Assembly: GCF_001672775.1 (NCBI RefSeq)
Contig: NZ_LZKJ01000166.1
Span: 1 to 64,000 of the forward strand
Direction of reading: 5' to 3'
Length of the DNA: 64,000 nucleotides
Source: Mycobacterium kyorinense
Lineage (GTDB): Bacteria > Actinomycetota > Actinomycetes > Mycobacteriales > Mycobacteriaceae
A program made the translations under genes and the position numbers. Below the pieces are notes generated by a model, which had not been told where the DNA came from, did no database searches, and worked only from the letters and a program-made list of their open reading frames with translations. Shown here in pieces: positions 48,961-59,212 of the stretch (its first letter is position 1; the number at the start of each line of letters is the position of its first letter).

Positions 48961-48986
48961 GTACCCGACGGTGCGCCCACCAAACC
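48961..48986 (-). promoter_or_regulatory. SigF-type promoter of the lactate-monooxygenase-like gene
   Basis: On the minus strand GGTTT (48986-48982), exactly 15 bases, then GGGTAC (48966-48961). The expected start of transcription is about 3 bases before the ATG at 48951. Confidence 0.7.
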
Positions 48987-49169
48987 GGCCGCTAACCGCC
49001 CCGAGCGGGAGGTATTGGTCCTGCATACGCCGGCAGGTTCGCGACTCCGCGCGGGCGACACGCCGCTGACATTGCGTGTTTACCCCTCGACGTTTGGGGT
49101 AATGCGGTTGTGTCGGCACAAGATTCAAGCGCACCGACCTTACTGAGCGTGCTGCAAAGCAGGTGAAAC

Positions 49170-49580
49170 ATGGCCACAGCCAGCCGACACCGTCGAGCGC
49201 TCGTCGGTGCAAGCGCGTTTGTCGATGAATGGGGACCACCACCGCCACGCCGCCGACATGCCCGGGATCAAGTACTCAGCTGCAGACAAGCCCGGCGCAT
49301 GAGCCAGCGCTTCGCTGCCGTCGGCGTCGAAATGCCGCCGGCACACCTTCAAGAAATTGCCGCGGGCAGGTCGATAGGTCCTGACGACCTAGTGAACGTT
49401 AATTTCGCACTGGTCGCGACCGAAGTAATGCGGGAAGAACGCCGGGCGAAGTTCAAGCGCGGCCGGCGTCGCGCCACGCGATGGTGCATATGTGCTGGCG
49501 CGGGTATCGCGTCGTTGACCACGCTTTGTTGTTTTGTCGTGGCCTTCATCAGCCTTGCTCTAACCGACTCGCCATTTTGA
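49170..49580 (+). CDS. Hypothetical small membrane protein
   Basis: 136 aa from ATG 49170; an inner ATG at the Met of [17 protein letters not shown] (about residue 44) is also possible and looks more protein-like than the preceding basic segment. A C-terminal hydrophobic helix (about 108-130) follows a very basic [12 protein letters not shown], giving a likely cytoplasmic N-terminus. I recognise no family. Its base composition is a little lower in G+C than its neighbours. It is divergent from the lactate-monooxygenase-like gene. Confidence 0.45.
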   Translation: MATASRHRRALVGASAFVDEWGPPPPRRRHARDQVLSCRQARRMSQRFAAVGVEMPPAHLQEIAAGRSIGPDDLVNVNFALVATEVMREERRAKFKRGRRRATRWCICAGAGIASLTTLCCFVVAFISLALTDSPF

Positions 49581-49781
49581 GCTGGCTTCGCTTCGGCGCG
49601 CGCAGTGCGCGATGACCCAGCGGGCAAACGACATATCGCCGCCGCGCCTACCTCGACGGCCGCGTTTACCGGCCCGGTTATTCGGGGATTCGGCTGGCAT
49701 GGCGATTTGTGCAACATGCGTTTGCGTGCACTGCGCACGGCAATCCGGTGACGACACGCTTTCCGACCGGCAGCGGTGACA

Positions 49782-50168
49782 ATGGCCGAACCACCGCTGC
49801 CGCCTCGCCCCGACGAGCCCGGCCGCGAAGACCGCAACGTTCGGCCGGCGGTCACTTTCGCTCTGGTGATCGCGGCGGTCGGTGTGGCGTTCCTCGTCCT
49901 CGCCGCTGTGTCGGTTGCCAATTGCGACGGCGCGACGCATACCGACACGACGGCGTGCGGGCCGGCAATACGCATCGCGCTGGGAGTCGGCGCACCGGTG
50001 ATTCTGTTCGGCGGAGGGGTGTGGGCCTTCGTGCGGACGTTCCGGTTGTGGCGCGAGGGCAGGCCTTGGTGGGCATGGCAGGGCGCGGGTTGGTTTTTGC
50101 TGTTGCTAATGCTGCTCACGCTGACCATGGGCCTGCCTCCGATCGCCGGGCCGGCGCTGGGCGGCTGA
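49782..50168 (+). CDS. Hypothetical membrane protein with three helices
   Basis: 128 aa from ATG 49782 (a GTG two codons earlier is possible). A Pro-rich cytosolic start is followed by helices at about 25-48, 66-86 and 99-118, separated by polar loops, the first with Cys (ANCDGATHTDTTACGPA). No family recognised. The codon pattern is like real genes of this genome. It lies 53 bases before the decarboxylase gene in the same direction. Confidence 0.6.
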   Translation: MAEPPLPPRPDEPGREDRNVRPAVTFALVIAAVGVAFLVLAAVSVANCDGATHTDTTACGPAIRIALGVGAPVILFGGGVWAFVRTFRLWREGRPWWAWQGAGWFLLLLMLLTLTMGLPPIAGPALGG

Positions 50169-50221
50169 CATCGACGAGTGCAAGGCGACCGAGACAGTCG
50201 AGGTAATAAAAGGAGAGGCAC

Positions 50222-51397
50222 ATGAGTGAACCCGACGCGATCATCCGAAAACTGCACGACGCGCTCGACAAAGAAGAAGGCCTCGCCGCTCGGCTCGAGC
50301 AATCATTGGTGGCGGCCCGGCAATGGGCCGAAGCCGACCTGAGCCCGGAGCTGTTCGAGGCGCTGGAATGGCCCACCGACATCGGCCAGTATGAGGACTA
50401 TCTCAAGCGCTTCGTGCGGTGGGTGCCGCACGAATCGGATGGGGAAGCGTGGAAGCAAGAGGGGAAATCCCAAGAGGTCGACGACCGGCAGGCGCATTTC
50501 TACTTCTTGCTCTCGCAGAAGGTCGACGGCGAGATTCTGCAGAACTCCGACGTCTTCCGGGAATGGGTCACCGAGTTCGCCCGGGAATGGGGTGACTTTC
50601 TGGACAGCCCGGAATCGTTCAGCCCCGAAGCCTTGCAGTCGTTTATCGACAACGCGCCGCAGTACGGCATCCACGAATCGCTGGTCGACGGTGCGCCGAA
50701 TGCACCCAGCGGCTGGTTGACCGCCAACCAATTCATCGCCCGCGAACTCAACGGTGGGCTGCGCCCGATCGCCGAGCCGGCCAGCAACTTGGTCGTCACC
50801 TCGCCGGCCGACTGCATGTATAAGAGTTTCTACGACATCGACGACGACTCCGCCATTCCAGCCACCAACGTCAAGAATGAAAAGTACGGCAACATCAAAC
50901 AACTCATCGAAGGCAGTCAGTACAGCGAGAGCTTTGCCAACGGCACGTTCGTGCACTACATGCTCCCGGTAACGGCCTATCACCGCTATCACCTGCCAGT
51001 CGGCGGCTTGGTCAAAGAATCCTTCCGGATCAACGGCAAAGTCTTCATGCGTGTCGGCATCGAGGAGCATCAGCTGCAGGGCAGCGACAGCTCCACCAGC
51101 GGATACGAGTTCTCCCAGACCCGCGGGGTGGTCACCATCGACACCGCGCAGTCCGACTTAGGCGACATCGGCATCGTCGCGGTAATCCCGGTGGGGATGG
51201 CACATGTTTCGTCGGTGATGCTGACCTCGACCCCCGGCAAGCACATGGCTAAAGGAGAAGAGTTCGGCTACTTCCAGTTCGGCGGCTCCGACATCATCAT
51301 CCTGTTCCAAAAAGGCGTCGACCCACAGATCGATACAAGCGAGGACTTCCGGCTCGTCGGTATCCCCGTAGCACGTTGCAAACCGCTCACCCGCTGA
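50222..51397 (+). CDS. PSDC-type phosphatidylserine-decarboxylase-like protein
   Basis: 391 aa from ATG 50222, with AAGGAGAG upstream. The N-terminal 170 residues match the PSDC extension (LSPELFEALEWP, NAPQYGIHESLVDGAPNAPSGW). The C-terminal catalytic part has VTAYHRYHLPVGG (H254, H257) and GYFQFGGSDIIIL, where the self-cleavage site that gives the pyruvoyl group would be G355/S356. Fungal relatives include the L-tryptophan decarboxylase PsiD as well as PS decarboxylases, so the substrate cannot be assumed. The canonical LGST is replaced by FGGS. Confidence 0.82.
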   Translation: MSEPDAIIRKLHDALDKEEGLAARLEQSLVAARQWAEADLSPELFEALEWPTDIGQYEDYLKRFVRWVPHESDGEAWKQEGKSQEVDDRQAHFYFLLSQKVDGEILQNSDVFREWVTEFAREWGDFLDSPESFSPEALQSFIDNAPQYGIHESLVDGAPNAPSGWLTANQFIARELNGGLRPIAEPASNLVVTSPADCMYKSFYDIDDDSAIPATNVKNEKYGNIKQLIEGSQYSESFANGTFVHYMLPVTAYHRYHLPVGGLVKESFRINGKVFMRVGIEEHQLQGSDSSTSGYEFSQTRGVVTIDTAQSDLGDIGIVAVIPVGMAHVSSVMLTSTPGKHMAKGEEFGYFQFGGSDIIILFQKGVDPQIDTSEDFRLVGIPVARCKPLTR

Positions 51398-51556
51398 CCA
51401 GACACGCCGCGCTCCTACCGGGATCGAAAAGAGCTGAGGTTTAACATATTCGAGAGCTCACCCATTACACTAGGCGTGCCGACAACCAGCCGCGGACAGG
51501 CCGGAATCGCGGCGGATGAACTGAGCCGGGAAGTTTGCGTTTAAGGAAGTGAGCGT

Positions 51557-52306
51557 ATGGGCACCTACTGCGGCATGATGGCACGTCTCGTCGGATCTGC
51601 AATGGTCGCAGCATGCAGTCTCAGCACCACCGTCCTTTCTGGCCAGGCCCTTTCGTCGGCCTCGGCCGCGGGATGTCCCGATACGGAGGTGGTGTTTGCG
51701 CGTGGTACAGGTGAGCCGCCCGGCGTCGGTCCCACCGGTCAGGCATTCGTCGATGCATTGGGCCAGCGCGTCGGCGGGAAGTCGCTAGGGGTGTATCCGG
51801 TCAACTACCCCGCTAGCGACGAGTGGGCCACCGGCGTGGACGGCGTCCGTGACGCGGGCGCTCACATCGTATCGATGACGAACACCTGCCCCAACACCAA
51901 AATGGTGCTCGGCGGATACTCTCAGGGCGCGGCCGTGATGGGCTTCGTCACCTCGCCTACGGTGCCTGACGGGGTCGATCCGGCGACGGTGCCCAAACCG
52001 CTGTCGCCTGACGTCGCCAACCACGTCGCCGCTGTCGTGCTGTTCGGGACCCCGAATGTGCGCGCGATGAGCTTCCTCAACGAACCGCCCCTCACGATCG
52101 GGCCGTTGTATCAGCCCAAGACCCTCCAGTTGTGCGTTCCGGAGGACCCGGTCTGCTCTGACGGAATGAACTTCGCCGCGCACAACACCTACGTCGACGA
52201 GGGCAACCTGATCAATCAAGGAGCGGACTTCGCGGCAAGCCGCCTGCAGTCGAGTGGCGGCGGGTCGGCACCGGCGGCGTCTCGGACCGGAGGCTTTGGC
52301 GACTGA
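51557..52306 (+). CDS. Cutinase-like esterase (Culp family), first copy
   Basis: 249 aa from ATG 51557, with Met7/Met8 as alternative starts. Signal peptide ending near ASA-AG (38). Cutinase fold: EVVFARGTGEPPGVGP, nucleophile S122 in GGYSQGAAVMG, Asp in CVPEDPVCSDG and His in FAAHNTY; two disulfides are expected. Such enzymes cleave esters or phospholipids outside the cell. A short Ser/Gly/Ala tail follows. Very like the second copy at 54742, so a duplication is likely. Confidence 0.92.
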   Translation: MGTYCGMMARLVGSAMVAACSLSTTVLSGQALSSASAAGCPDTEVVFARGTGEPPGVGPTGQAFVDALGQRVGGKSLGVYPVNYPASDEWATGVDGVRDAGAHIVSMTNTCPNTKMVLGGYSQGAAVMGFVTSPTVPDGVDPATVPKPLSPDVANHVAAVVLFGTPNVRAMSFLNEPPLTIGPLYQPKTLQLCVPEDPVCSDGMNFAAHNTYVDEGNLINQGADFAASRLQSSGGGSAPAASRTGGFGD

Positions 52307-52485
52307 GCCGCGTACCGTCGAATCTGCTTGGTGCGCAGTTCAGTTAGATACGGCAGGCTGCTGTCGCGCATCGCCGAGGATCACGCCGCCATCCGGTAGT
52401 TGCTCGGGCAGCACAGCGATGTCCCATTTCGGTAACAAGCGGGGCCGCGAGGTTTAGTTTGGGCCGCCCAGGCTGATTCACGGTT

Positions 52486-53247
52486 ATGAACAGCGCAGTT
52501 GGGTATGAGACCACGGCGCTTCGATCCCAACTTGCCGAGATGTGCGCCATGGCCGCTCAGGCGTTGGACCATGCCACCCATGCATTGCTGCTGGCGGACA
52601 TGGGGACGGCCGAAGCTGTCATCGGCGGGTACAAGGAAATCGCCGCGACGAGTTCGACCGCGGAGGAAACCACGTTCCTCTTGCTTGCGTTGCAGCCGCC
52701 GGCAGCCACCGAACTACGTGCGGCCGTCAACGCCATCCGGATCGCCGCAGATGCAGAACGCATGGGCGAACTGGCGGTGAACGTGGCCGAAATCGCCCGC
52801 CGCCACCACCCCCGTCATGCGGTACCCGCCGAGGTGAGCGGACGCGTGGCCGAACTGAGCGCATTAGCGGTGGCGCTCGCCTGGACTGCCCAAGAAGTGT
52901 TGTTGTCGCGCGAACCACAACTCACACCGCGCGCTTGCCGGAGCGAAAGCGCGATCGGCGAACTGCATCGTCAGTTGCTGGCCGTACTTATCGACCCACG
53001 ATGGCCCTACGACGTCGCCGCGGGTGTTGGCGTGGCACTGGTAAGTCGGCTCTATGAGCGCTTCGCCGACCACGCGGTACGAATCGCTGAGCGTTGCGCC
53101 TTGCAACCCAACGGCTACTACTCTCGGGCGCTCTCGCCGCCCTCGAGCTATAACACGCCGCGGCTCGCGGTGACCCAGCGCAACGGGTCGACGCAGCGGA
53201 ACGGAGCGATCCCGCGGGCGTTGAGCCGATTCCCGACCGGTGGCTGA
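52486..53247 (+). CDS. PhoU-like protein
   Basis: 253 aa, helical, with two PhoU repeats: ETTALRSQLAEMCAMAAQALDHAT opens repeat one and AIRIAADAERMGELAVNVAEIA matches the conserved ERMGD-type core. The second repeat has RLYERFADHAVRIAERC. Mycobacterial PhoY1/PhoY2 (about 213-221 aa) repress the phosphate regulon and affect persistence; this copy is divergent and has an extra basic tail with the repeat TQRNGSTQRNGA. No pst genes or two-component pair is adjacent, so its role may differ. Confidence 0.82.
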   Translation: MNSAVGYETTALRSQLAEMCAMAAQALDHATHALLLADMGTAEAVIGGYKEIAATSSTAEETTFLLLALQPPAATELRAAVNAIRIAADAERMGELAVNVAEIARRHHPRHAVPAEVSGRVAELSALAVALAWTAQEVLLSREPQLTPRACRSESAIGELHRQLLAVLIDPRWPYDVAAGVGVALVSRLYERFADHAVRIAERCALQPNGYYSRALSPPSSYNTPRLAVTQRNGSTQRNGAIPRALSRFPTGG

Positions 53248-54579
<1,332 letters not shown>

Positions 54580-54741
54580 CGTCGTCGTAGCGCAGGTTCC
54601 TCGAATCGGATGAGCTGACACAGAACCGAAACCGTCCTCGTCATGCCGGTGTCGTGCTACGGGCCAAAGCCCGGAAATGAACGCGCATTGCGCCCGAAAT
54701 TTCTGGTTTGAGGGCGCGATTTGGTGGGAAACTCCCGCGCC

Positions 54742-55485
54742 ATGAATGCACGTCACCTCATCCGATTCCTCGGCCCCGCGGCACTCGCCGGGTGGGGCCT
54801 CAGCGCTTGGTTCTTGTCTGACTCTGCCCTCCCGGCGGCCTCCGCCGAGCCCTGCCCCGATGTACAGGTGGTATTCGCCCGCGGCACCGGGGACGACCCG
54901 GGTGTCGGCCCCGTCGGGCAAGCGTTCGTCGACAACCTGCACCAGCGGGTCGGCGCACGGTCGTTCGACGTATATCCCGTCAACTACCCCGCCAGCGAGC
55001 AGTGGGACACCGGTGTCGACGGCATCAGAGACGCCAGTGCTCACGTCGTCTCCACCGCGAACACCTGCCCGCAGACCAAGATGGTGCTCGGCGGTTACTC
55101 CCAAGGCGCGGCCGTGATGGGCTTCGTCACCTCGGCTGCAGTCCCCGACGGCGTCGATCCGGCGACCGTCCCCAAACCACTGGACCCCGCCGTGGCCAAC
55201 CACGTCTCCTCGGTCGTTCTGTTCGGAATGCCGAATGTGCGGGCCATGAACTTCCTCGGCGAGCCGCCGGTTGTCATCGGTCCGGCGTATCAGGGGAAGA
55301 CGATCAAGGTGTGCGCCACCGACGACCCGGTCTGCTCTGACGGGATGAATTTCACTGCCCACAAAACGTACGCAGATGACGGAAGCATGATTGACCAGGG
55401 AGCGGCTTTCGCCGCGAGTCGCCTTGGCGCAGGCCCGCCCGTCCCGGTTCCGCTGGCATCGTCGCCGGAAGGCTTTGGCGAGTGA
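54742..55485 (+). CDS. Cutinase-like esterase (Culp family), second copy
   Basis: 247 aa from ATG 54742. Signal peptide ending near SA-EP (about 37). Catalytic Ser in GGYSQGAAVMG, Asp in CATDDPVCSDG, His in FTAHKTY. It shares long stretches with the first copy (GYSQGAAVMGF, DGVDPATVPKPL, NVRAMNFL), so the pair arose by duplication around the antigen 85-like gene. The tail is Pro-rich. Its stop is one base from the convergent antiporter operon stop. Confidence 0.92.
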   Translation: MNARHLIRFLGPAALAGWGLSAWFLSDSALPAASAEPCPDVQVVFARGTGDDPGVGPVGQAFVDNLHQRVGARSFDVYPVNYPASEQWDTGVDGIRDASAHVVSTANTCPQTKMVLGGYSQGAAVMGFVTSAAVPDGVDPATVPKPLDPAVANHVSSVVLFGMPNVRAMNFLGEPPVVIGPAYQGKTIKVCATDDPVCSDGMNFTAHKTYADDGSMIDQGAAFAASRLGAGPPVPVPLASSPEGFGE

Positions 55486-55486
55486 G

Positions 55487-57301
55487 CTACCGCGACTGCG
55501 CACTCAGCACCGCCGCCAAGACGGTCAGCGCCGCGAACATCCAGGCGACGTAGTCGCCGACGTGGCCGGAGTGCGCTCTGCGCAGTGCGACGACTGCCGG
55601 CCGGGTCACCGCCGCGGTGGCCCGCTGCAGTGCCGAGCTGTTGTCGCGCAACGCGATAGCCGCCACGCAGACCGTCGCCAGTACCCCGATGAAGGCGAGA
55701 GTCACACCGGTGGCCGACCAGCCGGGCGCCGGGCCGGTCGGCCCGCCGGCAGTCGAGCGTCCGAGGATCGCAGCGACATAGCCGGCGGTGTCGACGAATC
55801 GTCGCCCGACGGCGTCTGCGGCCGCGCTGCCGCGGGGCACGACGCCAGCCGCGAGGCAGCCTGACAACAGCACACCGATCGGGACATACATGCTCGGTGG
55901 TATCCGACCCAGCACGGTGTCCGGTTCCTCCTCGCCTTTGGTTGCTTCCGACGCGTCGGGGGGCGCGTCGGCGCCGTCGCCCCACCGCGTGAAGCACCGC
56001 ACTCCGGCGCGCAACACCGCACCACCGGTCATCGCCGAAATCGTCAGGAACAGGACCGAACCCCACCCGACCCCAACAGCGTCCTCGCACAACGACTTTC
56101 CCAGCGCGGTACCGAACGGCGGCAGGCCGGCAAGCGCCAGCGTCGCCACCAAATACAGCGCCGCCAACAGATGCTGGCCGCGTCCGCGGCCGGACAACTC
56201 CAGCTCGTCGACGGTCTGGTGGCGGTCGAGCAAGATTCCCACGATCAAAAACAGCGCCGATTTCGCGCCGGCGTGACCCACGACGTAGATTGCCGCGCCG
56301 CTGACCGCGTCGGGCCGCAGGGTCGCGGCGGCCACCAGAAACAAGCCCATGTGGCCGATCGTCGAATAGGCCAGCAGTCGCTTGAGATGGCGTTGCAGCA
56401 GGCACATCACCGCACCGACCACCGCAGTCAGCACGCCTACCGCCATGAACGTGTGCATCACTGCACTACGCGGCAGCACGTCGGCGAACACCACCCAATA
56501 CACCCGCCACATCCCGTACAGGCCGAGTTCGACCATGACACCGGAGAACAGCACACACACCCCGGCGGGGGCGACGGCGTGCGCATCCGCCAACCAGAAA
56601 TGCAGCGGCACAATGGCGGCCTTCACCAGAAGACCGGCGAGAATCAGCACGAAGGCCGCGACGGCGACCGTCGTTGGTGCCCCGTGCGCCAGGGCCATCC
56701 CGGCCTGGGCCATGCCCAGTTGGCCCGTCTGCGCGTAGAGAATCGCGATCCCCACCAGCGAAAGGCACGCCGACAGCGATTGAATGATGCCGAAGTTGAG
56801 CGCACCCTGGATCGCCGACTTGTCTTCGATCTTGATGCCGGTCAACGCATACGCCACCGCGCCCATCAGCTCGAGAAACACGAAGAGGTTGAACAGGTCG
56901 GTTGCCAGCACGAAGCCGTTCATCGCGGCCAGGAAGAGCAGCATCAACGCGTCGAAGCGCGGACCGGCCTCATCTAACCCCAGCCGGCTGTAGAGCGCCG
57001 CGCAGGCCATCAGCAGGCTCACCAGTGTCGCCAGGCCCGCAGACAGGGGGTCCGCGGCGAGCGCAATTCCAACTGTGGTGTGGCCCTGCATGGACCAGCC
57101 GCCGATCCAGGTGACCACCATGTGCTGACCGGCCGCCACCGTCGCGAACGCCGCGCCGGCGGCCGCCGCCAGCGACACGGCCAGCGTCAGCCAGGTGGCT
57201 GTCGCTCCGGATACCCGTCCGCCCAGCGCGAGCAGCAGACATCCCGCGACGATCGGCACCGCGACCAGCAGTGGCAACAGCATGGCCGCGGACGTCTGCA
57301 C
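55487..57301 (-). CDS. mrpD: Mrp/Mbh antiporter subunit D (ND2/4/5-like proton channel)
   Basis: 604 aa from GTG 57301 (ATG at residue 7 is an alternative). About 14 membrane helices with the conserved charged residues of antiporter-like subunits: Glu in [14 protein letters not shown], Lys in [22 protein letters not shown] and Lys/His in [14 protein letters not shown]. It translocates protons in the Mrp cation/H+ antiporter. The C-terminal 120 residues are a poorly conserved extension. It is the last gene of the operon and the only large channel subunit present. Confidence 0.9.
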   Translation of the reverse strand: MQTSAAMLLPLLVAVPIVAGCLLLALGGRVSGATATWLTLAVSLAAAAGAAFATVAAGQHMVVTWIGGWSMQGHTTVGIALAADPLSAGLATLVSLLMACAALYSRLGLDEAGPRFDALMLLFLAAMNGFVLATDLFNLFVFLELMGAVAYALTGIKIEDKSAIQGALNFGIIQSLSACLSLVGIAILYAQTGQLGMAQAGMALAHGAPTTVAVAAFVLILAGLLVKAAIVPLHFWLADAHAVAPAGVCVLFSGVMVELGLYGMWRVYWVVFADVLPRSAVMHTFMAVGVLTAVVGAVMCLLQRHLKRLLAYSTIGHMGLFLVAAATLRPDAVSGAAIYVVGHAGAKSALFLIVGILLDRHQTVDELELSGRGRGQHLLAALYLVATLALAGLPPFGTALGKSLCEDAVGVGWGSVLFLTISAMTGGAVLRAGVRCFTRWGDGADAPPDASEATKGEEEPDTVLGRIPPSMYVPIGVLLSGCLAAGVVPRGSAAADAVGRRFVDTAGYVAAILGRSTAGGPTGPAPGWSATGVTLAFIGVLATVCVAAIALRDNSSALQRATAAVTRPAVVALRRAHSGHVGDYVAWMFAALTVLAAVLSAQSR

Positions 57302-57308
57302 GGCGCGC

Positions 57309-57659
57309 TCAGCCCCTCAGCGCCGACAACTTGTCGGGATCCAAAGTGCCGTGCCGTTTATGGATCTGAATGGCCAGCGCCAACAACAGCGCGGTGACCG
57401 TCGCCTGGATGACGATGTCGGTCAACGTCATCGCTTGGACGACGGGATCGACCACGCCGGTCGGTGGTGGCGGGTTCGAGCCGGCGAAGATCGGCGGTGC
57501 GGCACCACGCTGGTATCCGATTGCCAGCAGCAGCACATAAGTTCCGGATTGAGCGACGGACAGGCATACCACGGCGTGAATCAGGTTGCGGCTGCGCATA
57601 ACTCCCAGTGCGCCGATCAACACCAGCCAGCCCGCCACACAATATGGGTAGACGCTCAC
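57309..57659 (-). CDS. mrpC: Mrp antiporter subunit C (NuoK-like)
   Basis: 116 aa, three membrane helices, like Nuo[33 protein letters not shown] and [23 protein letters not shown] (segments separated by a Pro-rich loop). The pattern [14 protein letters not shown] is the family signature. GTG overlaps the mrpB stop (GTGA); the mrpD start is seven bases on. Confidence 0.9.
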   Translation of the reverse strand: MSVYPYCVAGWLVLIGALGVMRSRNLIHAVVCLSVAQSGTYVLLLAIGYQRGAAPPIFAGSNPPPPTGVVDPVVQAMTLTDIVIQATVTALLLALAIQIHKRHGTLDPDKLSALRG

Positions 57660-58399
57660 GAGTTGTCACCCCGCTTGGCGACGGTGATCTCCTGGGCCAG
57701 AAATTGCGCCAGCAGCACCGTCATCCCGCACGCAACCTCAACGCCGACCGCAAGGTTGAGCAACGGCACCGAGCCAGCGGAAAACAGGTTGCCCAGCTGC
57801 CCGGTGGGCAGCAGGTTCGCCAGGAAGACACCGCCGAAGACCAGGCCCGCCAACCCGATCGCCACGAAAGCCGCTGCGCCCAGCGCCTCCCCGACGTCGA
57901 ATACGTTGACCGGCCGCAGCCGATCCAGCGCCCGGAAGCTGCCGGTGATGTACAGCAGGTGCAACCCGGCGGCCAGCACCACCCCGCCCTGGAACCCACC
58001 GCCCGGGGTGAGATGGCCGTGCACGACGATGTCGATGCCCAACGCGATCGTCACCGGCAGCATCAGATAGCCGACCACGCGGGTTGCGTCCAGCGCTGTG
58101 CGGCGGCCCGACGTGTGGTACTCACGTTCTTCCATGGCGGGGCGCAACAAGGCCATCACCCCGGTCACCGATCCGAGCAGAATTGTCTCCTCCCCCAGCG
58201 TGTCCAGGGCACGCTGGTCGAAGTTGACCGATGCGACGACGTTGGCGGTGGCCCGTGAGATGGCCGCCGGCACCGCCAAATCCCGGTACAGGTGCTGGCT
58301 TTGGCCGAACGGCGGCAGCTGGGCGAAGCTCAGCCACATCAGGATCGCCAGCCCCGCCGCGCCGGCGAGGAACAGCGTGGTGCGCAGGCCGCGACTCAC
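57656..58399 (-). CDS. mrpB: MbhE-MrpB fusion subunit of the cation antiporter
   Basis: 247 aa. Residues 1-100 resemble MbhE, the extreme C-terminal piece of MrpA (NVVASVNFDQRALDTLGEETILLG). The rest is MrpB (VVGYLMLPVTIALGIDIVVHGHLTPGGGFQGGV). Together they give about six membrane helices. The fusion keeps the Mbh-type gene order. Starts at GTG within a GTGA overlap with the previous gene. Confidence 0.85.
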   Translation of the reverse strand: MSRGLRTTLFLAGAAGLAILMWLSFAQLPPFGQSQHLYRDLAVPAAISRATANVVASVNFDQRALDTLGEETILLGSVTGVMALLRPAMEEREYHTSGRRTALDATRVVGYLMLPVTIALGIDIVVHGHLTPGGGFQGGVVLAAGLHLLYITGSFRALDRLRPVNVFDVGEALGAAAFVAIGLAGLVFGGVFLANLLPTGQLGNLFSAGSVPLLNLAVGVEVACGMTVLLAQFLAQEITVAKRGDNS

Positions 58400-58671
58400 G
58401 GGGCCGCCTCCTGCTGTCGGGGCTCGTCGCTGTCGGAAGCCTGGCGACGGACCGCCCGTAGCGTCAGCATGACCATCAGCGGAACGACCACGCCACCGAT
58501 GGCCAGTTGCGACAACGCGACATCAGGGGCTTGGAGCACCACGAACAGCACTGTGAGCGCAAGCCCGAACACCGACAACGGTATCGCCTGGCGCTCCGGC
58601 CGGTCGGTCAGCGCGACGATCGTCCCGGCCACCCCGACCAATGTCACCACAACCGTCAGCAGGACGGTCAC
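58396..58671 (-). CDS. MbhD-like antiporter subunit (DUF4040)
   Basis: 91 aa with three membrane helices; the family core VLQAPDVALSQLAIGGVVVPLM is DUF4040, the first part of the MrpA C-terminal region and equivalent to MbhD. Here it is a separate gene, as in Mbh-type modules. The large N-terminal ND5-like MrpA part is not encoded anywhere in the operon. GTGA overlap with mrpG. Confidence 0.85.
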   Translation of the reverse strand: MTVLLTVVVTLVGVAGTIVALTDRPERQAIPLSVFGLALTVLFVVLQAPDVALSQLAIGGVVVPLMVMLTLRAVRRQASDSDEPRQQEAAP

Positions 58672-58961
58672 GACGGCGACTCCTCGTCCACCAGCCGCTC
58701 GTGCTGTGCCGTCAAGCGAGCCGTCGCCGCCGATATCACCGGGGAGCTGACCACGATGATCGCAATCGTCACGGCGATCATCGCCGACGACTCCGAAAAG
58801 CCTTGCGATACAATCAGTCCCATACCGGTCAGCGGCACCCCTAACGACGTCGTCGCGGTCAACAAATGCAGCCGGTCGAACACCCGCGGCAATGCCGCCG
58901 CCCCCAGCGCCGAACAGGCCATCACCGCGACGCCGGCGAAGACCAGCACCCAGGCGATCAC
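58668..58961 (-). CDS. mrpG: Mrp antiporter subunit G
   Basis: 97 aa, three membrane helices, with the PhaG/MnhG signature GAAALPRVFDRLHLLTATTSLGVPL. Needed for antiporter assembly. Coupled by 4-base overlaps on both sides. The C-terminal tail is acidic. Confidence 0.9.
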   Translation of the reverse strand: MIAWVLVFAGVAVMACSALGAAALPRVFDRLHLLTATTSLGVPLTGMGLIVSQGFSESSAMIAVTIAIIVVSSPVISAATARLTAQHERLVDEESPS

Positions 58962-59212
58962 GACTTACCCGCCAACAGCCGGGTGAACACCAGAGTCCCC
59001 GGCAACGTCACCACTGCCAGCGCCAGCGCCACGATCAGATCCAAGTCACGTTGCCACCCAACGGCAATCAGCATCACGGCGATCGTCGCACCGATGCTGG
59101 CGAACTCCAGGCCCACCAGCCGGGCATGCGGTTGGCCGCGGCAAGCCATCCACGCGCCGGGGATGAACACGCCGAGCAACACCAGCACCGCTGCCAGTTC
59201 ACCCGCGGTCAT
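58958..59212 (-). CDS. mrpF: Mrp antiporter subunit F
   Basis: 84 aa, three membrane helices. MrpF features are the Arg/Asp around LIVALALAVVTLPGTLVFTRLL and an ALxxxRDLDLIV-like core (GWQRDLDLIVALAL). ATG overlaps the mrpE stop as ATGA. Confidence 0.87.
   Translation of the reverse strand: MTAGELAAVLVLLGVFIPGAWMACRGQPHARLVGLEFASIGATIAVMLIAVGWQRDLDLIVALALAVVTLPGTLVFTRLLAGKS

Noticed and set aside
49720-49744. GTTT-N15-GGCAAT before the membrane protein gene at 49782, as a further SigF promoter
   Set aside because: The -10 lacks the GGG that is the most constant part of the SigF consensus.
51440-51471. TACACT with TTTAAC as a promoter for the first cutinase gene
   Set aside because: Spacing of about 20 bases and a poor -35; not better than chance.
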